Positions 55,555 to 64,000 of a DNA stretch of 64,000 nt are shown here, in pieces. The notes under the pieces are model-generated. The model worked only from the letters and a program-made list of their open reading frames with translations. It was not told the DNA's origin and did no database searches. The stretch is taken from contig NZ_AP024745.1 in the NCBI RefSeq assembly GCF_019704555.1, positions 5,898,501-5,962,500 on the forward strand. Reading direction: 5' to 3'. Both the position numbers and the translations under genes were made by a program. Positions within the stretch are counted from its first letter, which is position 1. Each line of letters begins with the position of its first letter. The stretch is from Actinoplanes sp. L3-i22 (GTDB taxonomy: Bacteria > Actinomycetota > Actinomycetes > Mycobacteriales > Micromonosporaceae).

Positions 55555-55785
55555 GTGGTGAATTATCAGCAGCAGCCACCGCCGCAGCCGCTCCGGCCGA
55601 CCCCCGCGTTCGTGGGGGCGTCCTGGGCGGCGCTGGCGGTCGGGATCCTCTCGTACGGCGTCGGGCTCTGGAACGCCGAGATGACCAAGAGCGAGAAGGG
55701 CTTCTACGGGCTGGCGTTCGTGCTGTCGCTCTACGCCGCGGTCGCGGTGCAGAAGAACGTGCGGGACGCGCTCTACAAGCCCTGA
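55555..55785 (+). CDS. YiaA/YiaB-family small membrane protein
   Basis: A 76-residue protein with two transmembrane helices of the YiaAB type ([20 protein letters not shown] and [17 protein letters not shown]) separated by [11 protein letters not shown]. It starts with GTG GTG at 55555 and follows the CDF gene by 10 bp, so co-transcription is likely. Its last 13 bp overlap the end of the convergent acetyltransferase gene. Function is unknown in the family. Confidence 0.8.
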   Translation: MVNYQQQPPPQPLRPTPAFVGASWAALAVGILSYGVGLWNAEMTKSEKGFYGLAFVLSLYAAVAVQKNVRDALYKP

Positions 55786-56339
55786 GGCTGCTGCTGCAGC
55801 ACCCAGAACCGGAACGGCGCGGTGGCCGCGGCGACGACCTCCCAGCCGGCCCGCCGGTACATGCCGACGTTGCCCTCGGTGGCGGTCTCCAGGATCGCGG
55901 GCACCCCGTCGGCGGCGGCCCGCTTGAGGCCCTCGGCCATCACCGCGTGCCCGAGGCGGCGGCCCTGGTGGTCCGGGTGGGTGCCGAGGACGCCGAGATA
56001 CCAGAACGGGCCGTCGGGCAGCACCGCGTGCACGGCGTGGTCGTAGGCGTCGACGCGGGCGTGCACGTCGGCCGGGACGTCCAGCGCGTGGTCGGGCGCC
56101 GGGCTGCCGTCGGCCGGGGGCTCCCAGATCGCGGCCGCGTGCCCGCCGTCGGCGATCCAGATCGAGTCCCGGCCGACGCGCTTGTCGAAGAGCCGCCCGA
56201 AGAACGCGCCCGCGTAACGGGGGTAGGTCGCGTCGTCCGGGAACAGCCAGCGCAGCACCGGGTCCTGCGCAAAGGCAGGGACAAGAGAAGAGATCACTTT
56301 TGTACGGTCGGACGGGGCGGCCACCGAAATCGTCGTCAC
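55773..56339 (-). CDS. GNAT-family N-acetyltransferase
   Basis: A 188-residue acetyltransferase starting at the GTG at 56339 ([12 protein letters not shown]). The acetyl-CoA site is [19 protein letters not shown], with [18 protein letters not shown] as the late strand-helix motif. The N-terminal [14 protein letters not shown] pattern is that of the small-molecule GNAT group common in actinomycetes. Longer starts upstream would run into the dispersed repeat and are rejected. Substrate unknown. Confidence 0.87.
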   Translation of the reverse strand: MTTISVAAPSDRTKVISSLVPAFAQDPVLRWLFPDDATYPRYAGAFFGRLFDKRVGRDSIWIADGGHAAAIWEPPADGSPAPDHALDVPADVHARVDAYDHAVHAVLPDGPFWYLGVLGTHPDHQGRRLGHAVMAEGLKRAAADGVPAILETATEGNVGMYRRAGWEVVAAATAPFRFWVLQQQPQGL

Positions 56340-56479
56340 GTGTCCGGACTCTATCCGCCCCGGCCCCGAAGCACCCCGGCCCACCAGCCGAGCCGGCCTC
56401 GGTGACCGCAGCGGTGGCCCGCGACCCGCGCCGCCAGGCCCAGCCCCAGCCGCGCCGGCGGACCCGGCTGGCAGTGAGG

Positions 56480-56695
56480 GCTGCTTCGCGCGCTCGGAAC
56501 AGCCGTGACCACCAGCCGACACCGCGAGCCGCGGCCGGGCCTCGCGTGGCCGCCGCCTCGCGTGGGTCCTTTGAAACCGCGACCACCCTCGGACGCCGCC
56601 CTGGAGGGCCTCGCGTTTTGGGCGCCCCGCGCCCTGCGAGGCCCGGAAGGGTCCCCGCGGGAGCGACGATCAGTTATCGGCCGCAGCCGTGGCAA
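56480..56695. repeat. dispersed repeat element, copy 3 (core 56565-56695)
   Basis: The 131-bp core, from GGTCCTTTGAAACC to GCCGTGGCAA, differs from copy 2 at about seven places, including a one-base deletion that would break any reading frame. To its left, GGCTGGCAGTGA...TGACCACCAGCC is a weakened version of the hairpin in copy 2. The core ends 33 bp beyond the stop of the minus-strand cation transporter gene. The rest of the 56340-56728 gap holds no gene. Confidence 0.85.
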
Positions 56696-56728
56696 TGAAG
56701 AATTTGATCTTGATTTGTCCGGAGGTGA

Positions 56729-57739
56729 TCAGACGCCCAGGCGGGTGTGCGAGATGCGCAGGTGGTGCTCGGCGCCGGGGTGGGTGTCCGGGTCGACGTG
56801 CACCGTGGCCTCGGTGAGGCGGGGGACGTGGTGGGTGAGCTGGTGCTCGGCGTCGGCGGCGATCTCGTGCGCGGCCATCAGGCTCAGCGCGGCGTCGACG
56901 ACGACCGCGGCCTCGGCGTGCAGGTGGTGCCCGACCCAGCGCATCCGCAGGCCGGAGATGTCCCGGACGCCGGGGATCAGGCGCAGCTCGCGCTCGGCGC
57001 GGTCGACCAGGCCGGGGTCGACGCGGTCCATCAGGCGGCGGTAGACCTCGCGGGCGGCGTCCTTGAGGACGAACCCGATCGCGACCGTGATCGCCAGGCC
57101 GATGACCGGATCTGCCCATCGCCAGCCGAGCGCGGCGCCGCCGGCGGCGAGGACCACGGCGAGGGAGGCGAAGCCGTCGGTGCGGGCGTGCAGGCCGTCG
57201 GCGACCAGGGCGGCCGAGCCGATCCGGCGGCCGACCGTGATCCGGTAGCGGGCGACCAGCTCGTTGCCGGCGAAGCCGATCACGCCGGCCGCGAGGACCC
57301 ATGGCAGGTGCGTCATCGGCCGCGGGTCGAGCAGCCGGGTGACCGCGAAGAACGCGGACGCGGCCGCGGAGGCGGCGATGACCAGCACGATCACGATGCC
57401 GGCCAGGTCCTCGGCGCGGCCGAAGCCGTAGGTGTACGCCCGGGTCGCGGCGCGCCGGCCCAGCCAGAACGCGATGCCCAGGGGCACCGCGGTCAGCGCG
57501 TCCGCGACGTTGTGCAGGGTGTCGCCGAGCAGCGCGACCGAGCCGGAGGCGTAGGCGACGACGGCCTGGGCGGCGGCGGTCAGCCCGAGCGCGAGCAGCG
57601 AGATCCAGAGCGCGCGCATGCCGGCCCGGGACGACTCCATCGCGTCGTCGACCCGGTCGGCGGCGTCGTGCGAGTGCGGGGTCAGCAGGTGCCGCCAGCG
57701 GCTCTTCGGGGCGTGCGCGTGATCGTGGTGCGAGGCCAT
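56729..57739 (-). CDS. cation diffusion facilitator (ZitB/DmeF-like)
   Basis: A 336-residue CDF exporter starting at the ATG at 57739. The N-terminus is His-rich (SHHDHAHAP, LTPHSHD). Six helices carry the metal-site motifs VALLGDTLHNVADAL and LVADGLHARTDGFASLAV, both with the HxxxD pattern of Zn2+/Cd2+/Co2+ transporters. A cytoplasmic C-terminal domain (GHHLHAEAAVVVD) follows. It is divergent from an ArsR-type regulator, so metal-controlled expression is likely. Confidence 0.9.
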   Translation of the reverse strand: MASHHDHAHAPKSRWRHLLTPHSHDAADRVDDAMESSRAGMRALWISLLALGLTAAAQAVVAYASGSVALLGDTLHNVADALTAVPLGIAFWLGRRAATRAYTYGFGRAEDLAGIVIVLVIAASAAASAFFAVTRLLDPRPMTHLPWVLAAGVIGFAGNELVARYRITVGRRIGSAALVADGLHARTDGFASLAVVLAAGGAALGWRWADPVIGLAITVAIGFVLKDAAREVYRRLMDRVDPGLVDRAERELRLIPGVRDISGLRMRWVGHHLHAEAAVVVDAALSLMAAHEIAADAEHQLTHHVPRLTEATVHVDPDTHPGAEHHLRISHTRLGV

Positions 57740-57780
57740 TCTCGGTTCCCCCGGACGTCTTCTCATCGTGCTGTCGTCCT

Positions 57781-57789
57781 CATAATATG
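57781..57789. promoter_or_regulatory. candidate ArsR operator between CDF and ArsR genes
   Basis: CATA-A-TATG is an odd-length palindrome in the 55-bp gap between the two divergent genes. AT-rich sequence here contrasts with the flanks and resembles half-sites of SmtB/ArsR sensors, but it is short. Confidence 0.4.
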
Positions 57790-57794
57790 TGCTC

Positions 57795-58127
57795 ATGCGC
57801 GCACGCGACAACGTTGCAGATGCCAATGACCTGCAGAAACACACGTCGGGCGACACCATCTCGGTGGCAACGACGATGCTGGGGATGCTGGCCGACCCGA
57901 CCCGGCTGCGCCTGCTCGCCGCGCTGGTGCCGGGGGAGCGGGACGTCACCGCGCTGACCGGGGTCGCGGGCGCCGCCCGGCCGGCCGTCTCGCAGCACCT
58001 CGGGAAACTGCGGCTGGCCGGCCTGGTCCGGGTCCGCCGGGAGGGCCGGCGTCAGGTGTACGAGCTGGCCGGGCCGCACGTGGCGCGCCTGGTCACCGAG
58101 GTGCTGCGGGCCGCGGCCGGGCGGTGA
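57795..58127 (+). CDS. ArsR/SmtB-family metalloregulator
   Basis: A 110-residue winged-helix repressor starting at the ATG at 57795 (a GTG at 57789 is also in frame). The DNA-binding part is TMLGMLADPTRLRLLAALV and AARPAVSQHLGKLRLAGLVRVRREGRRQVYEL. The divergent CDF gene suggests that it senses the metal exported by that pump. Its stop overlaps the TauE-like gene by GTGA. Confidence 0.85.
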   Translation: MRARDNVADANDLQKHTSGDTISVATTMLGMLADPTRLRLLAALVPGERDVTALTGVAGAARPAVSQHLGKLRLAGLVRVRREGRRQVYELAGPHVARLVTEVLRAAAGR

Positions 58128-58843
58128 GCACACCCGCCGCGCTGACGGTCGCGGTGATCCTGGCCGTCGCGTCCTGCGCCCAGGTGATCACCGGGTTCGG
58201 GTACTCGCTGCTGTCCGTGCCGCTGCTCGGCCTGATCGTCGGCCCGGTCGACGCCGTGGTCGGCTCGACGATCCTGGTGCTGCTGGTCAACCTGGCCGTC
58301 GCCGTCCGGGACCGGGCGCACGTGCGGTGGCCGATCGCGCGGACCGTGCTGATCGCCGGCCTGGCCGGGCTGCCGCTCGGGTTGTGGCTGCTCCGGGTGC
58401 TCCCGGCCCGCGCCCTGTCGATCCTGATCGCGGTCGTGGTGCTGGCCGGGACCGGGGCGATCTGGCGTGGGCTGCGGGTGTCCCCGCACCCGGTCACGAT
58501 CGCCGCGGCCGGGCTGCTCTCCGGGATCCTGACCACGTCGGCCGGGGTGAACGGGCCGCCGATGGCCGCGGTCCTGGCCGCGACCGGCCTGCCGCCCCGG
58601 GTGTTCCGGGCGACGCTCGCGGCGATCTTCGTGCCGGTCGGCCTCGGCGGGGTCCTGGGGTTCGCGGTGACCGGGGTGATCAGTCACGTGGCCTGGCTGG
58701 TGACGGCGATCGGGATCCCGGCGGTCGTGGTGGGCTGGCTGGCCGGGGAGCGGGTCTTCGCGCGGCTGACCAACTTCCGGTACGTGGTGCTCACCGCCCT
58801 GGTGGTGGCGTCGATCGTCACGCTCGGCCGGGCATTGCTCTGA
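58124..58843 (+). CDS. TauE/SafE-family permease
   Basis: A 239-residue membrane protein of about seven or eight helices with the TauE/SafE signatures: an early VITGFGYSLLSVPLLGLIVGP and the second repeat LLSGILTTSAGVNGPPMAAVLAATGLP. These proteins export organic anions such as sulfoacetate or move other small acids. The GTG start overlaps the ArsR stop by four bases, so the two are coupled. Substrate unknown. Confidence 0.87.
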   Translation: MSTPAALTVAVILAVASCAQVITGFGYSLLSVPLLGLIVGPVDAVVGSTILVLLVNLAVAVRDRAHVRWPIARTVLIAGLAGLPLGLWLLRVLPARALSILIAVVVLAGTGAIWRGLRVSPHPVTIAAAGLLSGILTTSAGVNGPPMAAVLAATGLPPRVFRATLAAIFVPVGLGGVLGFAVTGVISHVAWLVTAIGIPAVVVGWLAGERVFARLTNFRYVVLTALVVASIVTLGRALL

Positions 58844-58944
58844 TTGGCCGAGCCGGATTGCTTCGTTCCGGGCCCGGGGACCCGATAAGGGCCTCGACCA
58901 GTCGCGGCAGTTACCCCGGCGGTCACCATCCCCGGGAGCAGCGC

Positions 58945-59382
58945 ATGTCCAGTCGTCAGTTCGTCACCTTCGAGGTCGCCGGTCAGTTCTTCGGGGTGGA
59001 CGTGGACGCGGTGCAGGAGGTGCTCTCGTACAGCGAGTACACGCCCGTGCCGCTGGCGCCGAACGCCGTCGGCGGGCTGTTCAACCTGCGCGGCCAGGTG
59101 ATCGCCGCGGTCGACCTGCGGGTGCAGTTCGGGTTGCCGCGCCGGGAGATGTCCGGCCTGGTGATGAACGTGATCGTGCGGTACGCCGGGGAGCCGGTCA
59201 GCCTGCTGGTGGACCGGATCGGGCAGGTCGCCGACCTGGACGCGGACCTGTTCGAGGAGCCGCCGGCGACCCTGACCGGGCCGTCCCGGGCGCTGGTCAC
59301 CGGCGCCTACAAGACCGAGGGCCGGCTGCTGCTGGTGCTCGACGTCGCCGAGTGCGTGAACACCGCCCGCGTCCTGGTCTGA
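58945..59382 (+). CDS. cheW: CheW-like coupling protein
   Basis: A 145-residue CheW domain protein starting at the ATG at 58945, seven bases after a GGGAG site. Typical blocks are FVTFEVAGQFFGVDVDAVQEVL, LAPNAVGGLFNLRGQVIAAVDLR and VSLLVDRIGQVADLD. CheW links receptors to the CheA kinase. No other chemotaxis gene is in this window, so partners must be elsewhere. The gene ends one base before the convergent LacI gene. Confidence 0.88.
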   Translation: MSSRQFVTFEVAGQFFGVDVDAVQEVLSYSEYTPVPLAPNAVGGLFNLRGQVIAAVDLRVQFGLPRREMSGLVMNVIVRYAGEPVSLLVDRIGQVADLDADLFEEPPATLTGPSRALVTGAYKTEGRLLLVLDVAECVNTARVLV

Positions 59383-59383
59383 G

Positions 59384-60397
59384 TCACGCCGGCGCGGACG
59401 AGGAGCGGACCACCAGCTGGCACTCGACCGAGTGCACGCCCGCGGTGTGACCGCTCTCGATCGCCTGCAGCAGGAGCCGGCCGGCGCGGTGGCCGACCTG
59501 GCGCAGGTCCAGGTCGACGCTGGTCAGCGGGGGCCGGCACTCCTCGGCGACCGGGGCCCAGTTGTCCACGCCGACCAGCGCCACGTCCTCCGGCACCCGG
59601 CGGCCCGCCTCGCGCAGGCCGTCCGCCACGCCGCGGGCGATCGTGTCGCTGCCGCAGAAGACCGCGTCGACGTCCGGGTGCTCGCGGGTCAGCGCGGCCG
59701 CCGCGAACCGGCCCCAGACCTCGCTCCAGCCGCCGTACCAGGGCTCGCCGACCAGCTCGAGCCCGGCCGCGGCGAGTCCGCGGTTGACCCCGTCGACCCG
59801 GGCGATCGCCGAGGCGTGCCCGTGCGGGCCGGTGACGTGGGCGATGCGACGGCGCCCGGTCCGTACCAAATGCTCGATTGCCATGATCGCGCCGCCGGCC
59901 TCGTCGGTGACCACGCTGCAGTCCGCCTCGTCCGCGGAGCGGGCGAAGGCGTAGACGACCGGGACCGGTGACTTCGTCAGCAGCGGCGGCCGGGCCTCGG
60001 CCCGCCGACCGGCGACGATGATCCCGTCCACCCGGCGGCCGAGCAGGCTGCGCACGTAATGCTGCTCGCGGATCGGGTCGTCGCGGGTGTCGCAGACGAA
60101 CGCCAGCGTCTCCGCCCAGCCGAGCGCGTCCTCGGCGCCGTGCAGCACCGGCAGGCTGAACCGGCCGTGATGATCGGTCATGATCAGGCCGACGGTGAAC
60201 GTGCGCCCGGTCAGCAGGCTGGTCGCGACCGAGCTCGGGATGAAGCCGAGCTGCTCGGCGGCGGCCTGGACCCGGGCGCGGGTCTCCTCACGCAGCTGTC
60301 CGCGATCGTTCAGCGCCTTGGACGCCGTCCCGATCGAGACGCCGGCGAGGCGGGCCACGTCGGCGATCCCGGCGCGCGCTTTGATTTTCCCTGGCAC
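59384..60397 (-). CDS. LacI-family repressor, probably of the adjacent glycoside hydrolase
   Basis: A 337-residue LacI-type repressor starting with GTG at 60397. The helix-turn-helix is IADVARLAGVSIGTASKALNDRGQL with the hinge helix RARVQAAAEQLGF. The effector domain has the usual blocks, VGLIMTDHHGRFSLPVL, VDGIIVAG and DVALVGVDNW. It is divergent from a large secreted glycoside hydrolase. The 130-bp gap holds GGAAA-CCCT-TTTCC (60415-60428) as a possible operator. It could be the missing CebR-like repressor of the cellulase genes, but its operator is not present here, so local control is more likely. Confidence 0.87.
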   Translation of the reverse strand: MPGKIKARAGIADVARLAGVSIGTASKALNDRGQLREETRARVQAAAEQLGFIPSSVATSLLTGRTFTVGLIMTDHHGRFSLPVLHGAEDALGWAETLAFVCDTRDDPIREQHYVRSLLGRRVDGIIVAGRRAEARPPLLTKSPVPVVYAFARSADEADCSVVTDEAGGAIMAIEHLVRTGRRRIAHVTGPHGHASAIARVDGVNRGLAAAGLELVGEPWYGGWSEVWGRFAAAALTREHPDVDAVFCGSDTIARGVADGLREAGRRVPEDVALVGVDNWAPVAEECRPPLTSVDLDLRQVGHRAGRLLLQAIESGHTAGVHSVECQLVVRSSSAPA

Positions 60398-60414
60398 GGT
60401 CCCACGCTACCGAC

Positions 60415-60428
60415 GGAAACCCTTTTCC
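60415..60428. promoter_or_regulatory. possible LacI operator
   Basis: GGAAA-CCCT-TTTCC is a 5-bp inverted repeat in the LacI-hydrolase gap, and a second loose pair (CGGAAA and TTTCCG) flanks about 60473-60508. Neither resembles a known operator closely. Confidence 0.3.
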
Positions 60429-60527
60429 TCAACCGCGCTCATTGACCACTGTGTACTCCGGTCGTAACCTGGCGGAAATCGCTGTCCCCGTGCGGCAAAA
60501 AGTTTCCGAACCGTGGAGATGAGCGCC

Positions 60528-63500
60528 ATGAGACCTCTCGCCCTGCTGGCCGCGCTGGTCGTGCTGCTGCCCGCGGTCCCCGCCGCGGCCGCCGCCGACC
60601 TGCCCGATCCGGTGGTCGCCTACGACTTCGACCACGACGACCTCACCGGGGTCATCACCGACACCTCCGGCCACGGGCTGAACGGCACCCTGGTCAACGG
60701 GAGCACCGCCGCCCTGGTCGACGGTGCCCTGCAGCTGCCCGGCGGCGCGACCAACTCGGCCGGCGCCTACGTCACCGTCCCGCGCGGGGTGCTCGCCGGG
60801 CGGACCGATCTGACCGTTTCCGTCCGGGTGAAGTGGGACGGGACGACCGCGCCGTGGCAGTGGATCTACGCGCTCGGCAAGGACAACGGGCGGTACCTGT
60901 TCAGCACGCCGTACAACGGTGACGGGCTGCTGCGGACCGCGGTGACGGTCGGCGGTGGCGGGGCGGAGGCCCAGGTCACCGGCTCGGCGGCGCTGCCTTC
61001 CGGGGTGTGGAAATTGCTGACGGTCACGCTGGACACCGCGGCTGACCGGCTGACCAGCTATCTCGACGGGGTTGCCGTGTCGTCCGCGGCGACCACGATC
61101 AGCGCGGGTGACCTGCTGGACACCGCGACTTTCTCCGGCTACATCGGGAAGTCCTTCTATGCTGATCCGCTCTTCGACGGGGCCGTCGACGACTTCCGGG
61201 TCTACGACAGCGCGCTCACCCCGGCCCAGGTCGCGGATCTCTTCGGCGGCGCCTTGCCGACCCTGAGTGGTCTTTCCCAGACCGATTTCGACGTACGGAC
61301 GACGATCGGCACCGCCCCGGCGCTCCCGGCGACCGTCCGCGGCACGTTCTCCGACAGCTACGCCCGCGACGTCCCGATCACCTGGGCGGCGGTGGACCCC
61401 GCGCAGTACGCCCAGCGTGGCGTCTTCACCGTCACCGGAACCGCCGGCGGGACCCCGGTCACCGCGACGGTCACCGTGATCCGCGAGGGCGAGATGACGA
61501 TCGACCTCGGCAAATCCACCGGTGCCTTCCACGGTGGCGCGTCCGGCTCGCTCTACGGGCTCTACGGCGCCGGCGTCCCCACCGACAACCTGATCGAGGG
61601 CATGCACCTGCGCACGGTCTCGACCAAGGCGCAGGACGGCCCGCAGCACCCGGGCGCCGACGCCCTCGAGGTGGTCAAGCCGCTGACGGACAGCACCGGC
61701 GGCGACGTCTACATCTACATGACCGATATTCATCGCGGCTTCCCGTACCAGTGGCCGGGCAGCACCCCCGCGGAGAAGATGGCTCTCTACCGGGAGAAGA
61801 TCGCCGAGCAGGTCGACCAGGTGCTGACGCTCGACCCGAAATACCAGGGTCACATCGTCTTCGTGCCGTTCAACGAGCCCGAGGGCAACATGTTCGGCAC
61901 CGGCGAGTGGAGCTACAACGGGGTCAGCTGGCTCAGCGACCCGACCGACTACTTCGCCGCCTGGGACGACGTGTACCGCCTGATCAAGGGCAAGATGCCG
62001 GCCGCGCGGATCGCCGGGCCGAACACCAGCGTGCTCTACACCCAGATCCAGGGCTTCCTCACCCACGCGCGGGCCGCCGGGACCGTGCCGGACGTGATGA
62101 CCTGGCACGAGCTCAGCCACCCGGAGAAGGTCCGGCAGGACGTCGCCCTCTACCGGGAATGGGAAGCCGCCATTCTCGGGCGTCAATTGCCGATCAACAT
62201 CAACGAGTACGCGTTCAACTACCACACCTCGGTTCCCGGGCAGATGATCCAGTGGATCTCGGCGATCGAGGAGTCCAAGGTCGACGCGGACATCGCGTAC
62301 TGGAACATCGACGGGAACATCTCCGACTCCGCGGTGCAGGCCGATCGCGGGAACGGGCAGTGGTGGCTGTTCAACGCGTACGGCGGCATGACCGGGAACA
62401 CCGTTGAGGTCACCCCGCCGTACCCGGGGCAGAACTACACGATGCAGGGCGTCGCCACCCTCGACAGACAGAAGAAACAGGCCCGGGCCATCATCGGCGG
62501 CTCGACCGGCGCCGGATACCTTCGCTTCGACAACGTGCCGTCCGCGGTTTTCGGCAAGACGGTGCACGCCACGATCCGGGAAATTCCCTGGACCGGCCAG
62601 GTGGGCGATTCGGCTCAGCCTCGGCTGGTGGCGGAAACCGATCTGCGGGTACGGGACGACGCGGTGGCCGTGGAATTGTCGAATCTGGTCGACTCCTCGG
62701 CGTACGAAATCGTCCTCTCGCCCGGCCCGGCCAAGCCGCAAGCCGGCGCCGTTCCGGCGCTCTGGAACGGCTCGTACGAGGCCGAGAACGCCACCTACAC
62801 CGGAAGCGGATACAGCAAGAACGGGCCGGAAGGGTCGACCGCGGACGTCTCCAAGTTCTACACCTCCGGCGGATACGACGTCGGCGGACTGCGCACCGGC
62901 AGCGACGGCGTCCTCGATTTCAGCGTCGACGTGCCCACGGCCGGAACGTACGACCTGAGCGTCTTCGCGAATTCGCTGAACACCTACGACCTGGTCAAGG
63001 AGCAGGGGCCGACGAATGTGTTCCTGCGCGTCGACGGCGCCGCCGAGCAGGAGATCCACCTGCCGCTCGGCTACAAGTGGGTGGTCTGGGACCACACCGA
63101 CACGAGCGTCGCGCTGACCGCCGGAAAGCACACGATCTCGCTGGCGGCCCGCAGTCTCGACGGGACGAAAGCGACCAAGGGTGACGCGATTCTCGACCGG
63201 ATCACGCTGGCGTTGCCGAATCCGGCGGCGGCCACCGCGGTCTATCCGGCGGCGCGGGCCGACCTGACCGGGGTGCGATCCGTCTCGGCCGGCCGGGTCA
63301 GCCTGAAACGCGGCGGAACGGCGACGTTCTGGGTCTACTCCAAGGCCGACGCGGAATCGACCATCGACGCCGGGGCCGGCGGCTCGGTGACCGTCAACGG
63401 CATTCCGGTCGCCGCCAAGGCGGCGGTCTCGCTCTCCGGCGGCATCAACAAAGTGGTGGTCACGGCGGGCCGGAACGGCACGGTTCTGGACCGGTTGACG

Positions 63501-64000
63501 GTACGGGCGTCGGCGCATCTTCCGTCGACCGTTCTCGAGGCCGAGTCGGCCACCCTGACCGGAACGGCCGCCGTGGTGCCCAGGTCGCTCGCCAGCGGGG
63601 GCGCCGCGGTTTCCGGAGTCGGCAACGGGCCGGCGAACACCGTGACGTTCACCGTTCCCGCGGATCGGGCCGGGACGTATGCGCTGCGGATCCGGTACTC
63701 GAATCCGGAACAGGCCGAGGCGACCCACTACAACCCGGATCCGCTCGCCCGGCACGCCGACCTCGCGGTGAACGGGGGAGCGGCGACCCGGGTGCTCTTC
63801 CCGCACAGTTTCCACGACAACAACTTCTGGGAGCTGACCGTTCCGGTGACGCTGCGGCGCGGGGTCAACCGGGTGAGTTTCTCGTCGGCGGAACTGCCGA
63901 ACTTCGACGGGACGACCTACGCGTCGCAGACGTGGCCGGACGTGCTGCTCCGGTCGGCCTACGCTCCGGTGATCGATCGGGTGACGGTTACGCCGTACGC
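60528..64000 (+). CDS. large secreted multidomain glycoside hydrolase (3' end outside window)
   Basis: The frame opens at the ATG at 60528 and runs to the right edge without a stop, giving at least 1157 residues. A signal peptide (LLAALVVLLPAVPAAAAA) leads into a LamG/concanavalin-like domain (about residues 30-245: VAYDFDHDDLTG to DDFRVYD). A bacterial Ig-like (Big_4-type) stretch follows, then a TIM-barrel-like catalytic domain with likely acid/base Glu in VFVPFNEPEGN (about 450) and a second Glu in ININEYAFNY (about 560). Two CBM6/35-like modules follow, each starting with AE-type motifs (YEAENATYTG, LEAESATLTG). The catalytic family was not fixed. A LacI regulator is divergent. Confidence 0.85.
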   Translation, partial: MRPLALLAALVVLLPAVPAAAAADLPDPVVAYDFDHDDLTGVITDTSGHGLNGTLVNGSTAALVDGALQLPGGATNSAGAYVTVPRGVLAGRTDLTVSVRVKWDGTTAPWQWIYALGKDNGRYLFSTPYNGDGLLRTAVTVGGGGAEAQVTGSAALPSGVWKLLTVTLDTAADRLTSYLDGVAVSSAATTISAGDLLDTATFSGYIGKSFYADPLFDGAVDDFRVYDSALTPAQVADLFGGALPTLSGLSQTDFDVRTTIGTAPALPATVRGTFSDSYARDVPITWAAVDPAQYAQRGVFTVTGTAGGTPVTATVTVIREGEMTIDLGKSTGAFHGGASGSLYGLYGAGVPTDNLIEGMHLRTVSTKAQDGPQHPGADALEVVKPLTDSTGGDVYIYMTDIHRGFPYQWPGSTPAEKMALYREKIAEQVDQVLTLDPKYQGHIVFVPFNEPEGNMFGTGEWSYNGVSWLSDPTDYFAAWDDVYRLIKGKMPAARIAGPNTSVLYTQIQGFLTHARAAGTVPDVMTWHELSHPEKVRQDVALYREWEAAILGRQLPININEYAFNYHTSVPGQMIQWISAIEESKVDADIAYWNIDGNISDSAVQADRGNGQWWLFNAYGGMTGNTVEVTPPYPGQNYTMQGVATLDRQKKQARAIIGGSTGAGYLRFDNVPSAVFGKTVHATIREIPWTGQVGDSAQPRLVAETDLRVRDDAVAVELSNLVDSSAYEIVLSPGPAKPQAGAVPALWNGSYEAENATYTGSGYSKNGPEGSTADVSKFYTSGGYDVGGLRTGSDGVLDFSVDVPTAGTYDLSVFANSLNTYDLVKEQGPTNVFLRVDGAAEQEIHLPLGYKWVVWDHTDTSVALTAGKHTISLAARSLDGTKATKGDAILDRITLALPNPAAATAVYPAARADLTGVRSVSAGRVSLKRGGTATFWVYSKADAESTIDAGAGGSVTVNGIPVAAKAAVSLSGGINKVVVTAGRNGTVLDRLTVRASAHLPSTVLEAESATLTGTAAVVPRSLASGGAAVSGVGNGPANTVTFTVPADRAGTYALRIRYSNPEQAEATHYNPDPLARHADLAVNGGAATRVLFPHSFHDNNFWELTVPVTLRRGVNRVSFSSAELPNFDGTTYASQTWPDVLLRSAYAPVIDRVTVTPY

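Noticed and set aside
59384..60397. The LacI gene as the CebR that controls the cellulases
   Set aside because: Its own upstream gap has no TGGGAGCGCTCCCA site and it is divergent from a different hydrolase; kept only as a weak possibility.
60429..63815. 1128-codon minus-strand frame at the right end
   Set aside because: The plus strand carries a signal peptide, LamG and catalytic motifs in one open frame; the minus frame is an antisense shadow.

Overview
The window reads as chromosomal DNA from a very GC-rich filamentous actinomycete, most likely Micromonosporaceae (Actinoplanes-like). The grounds are near-saturated G/C third codon positions, many GTG starts, dense GTGA/ATGA stop-start overlaps, a BTAD-type regulator, CBM2-tailed secreted cellulases with CebR-type operators, and a glxA/CslA-like gene set. 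The genus is inference. No phage, IS element, CRISPR array, rRNA or tRNA gene was recognised.

Layout. 1-5.4 kb: 3' part of a BTAD/AAA regulator, an alpha/beta hydrolase, a TPR-like protein and a PIN-domain toxin-antitoxin pair. 5.6-9.5 kb: gabT-gabD (GABA catabolism) with a divergent LysR regulator and a clear T-N11-A palindrome. 9.5-11.4 kb: a minisatellite tract and an R2K-type ATP-grasp protein carrying an in-frame minisatellite. 11.7-18.4 kb: two overlapping signalling genes, a Ser/Thr kinase-ATPase-GAF-GGDEF receptor and a membrane GGDEF-EAL protein. 18.5-21.5 kb: a MacA/MacB-like efflux or export operon. 21.6-28 kb: amidohydrolase, small unknown proteins (one a BioD-like pseudoenzyme with a membrane anchor), an AraC-type regulator and a HEAT-repeat protein.

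28-36 kb is a plant-polysaccharide block: GH5_1 endoglucanase plus a Cip1-like CBM2 protein, and a divergently placed GH5 mannanase-like enzyme. The two enzyme loci share a 14-bp palindrome matching the CebR/CelR operator. An orphan sugar-binding lipoprotein lies beside them. 38.9-45.7 kb is a five-gene, fully overlapping operon: CslA-like GT2, GT39-like membrane glycosyltransferase, dolichol-phosphate-mannose-synthase-like GT2 with a GtrA domain, galactose-oxidase/GlxA-like radical-copper oxidase with an added N-terminal carbohydrate-binding domain, and an excalibur-type secreted protein. It is probably a surface glycan synthesis-and-modification system. 46.9-51.6 kb is a complete oxidative L-fucose pathway operon with a divergent GntR regulator and a palindromic operator. 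53-64 kb: PHM/DBH-like copper monooxygenase lipoprotein, two cation-diffusion facilitators, an ArsR-TauE pair, solitary CheW, a LacI regulator and a divergent, multidomain secreted glycoside hydrolase that runs off the right edge.

Two features cut across the map. First, a ~132-bp dispersed repeat (three copies, about 94-97% identical by eye, with nested potential helices) sits in the same orientation just 3' of three unrelated minus-strand genes. Second, short tandem repeats (9-38 bp units) are frequent at gene ends and inside linkers. All function assignments come from reading motifs by eye; no database search was made.
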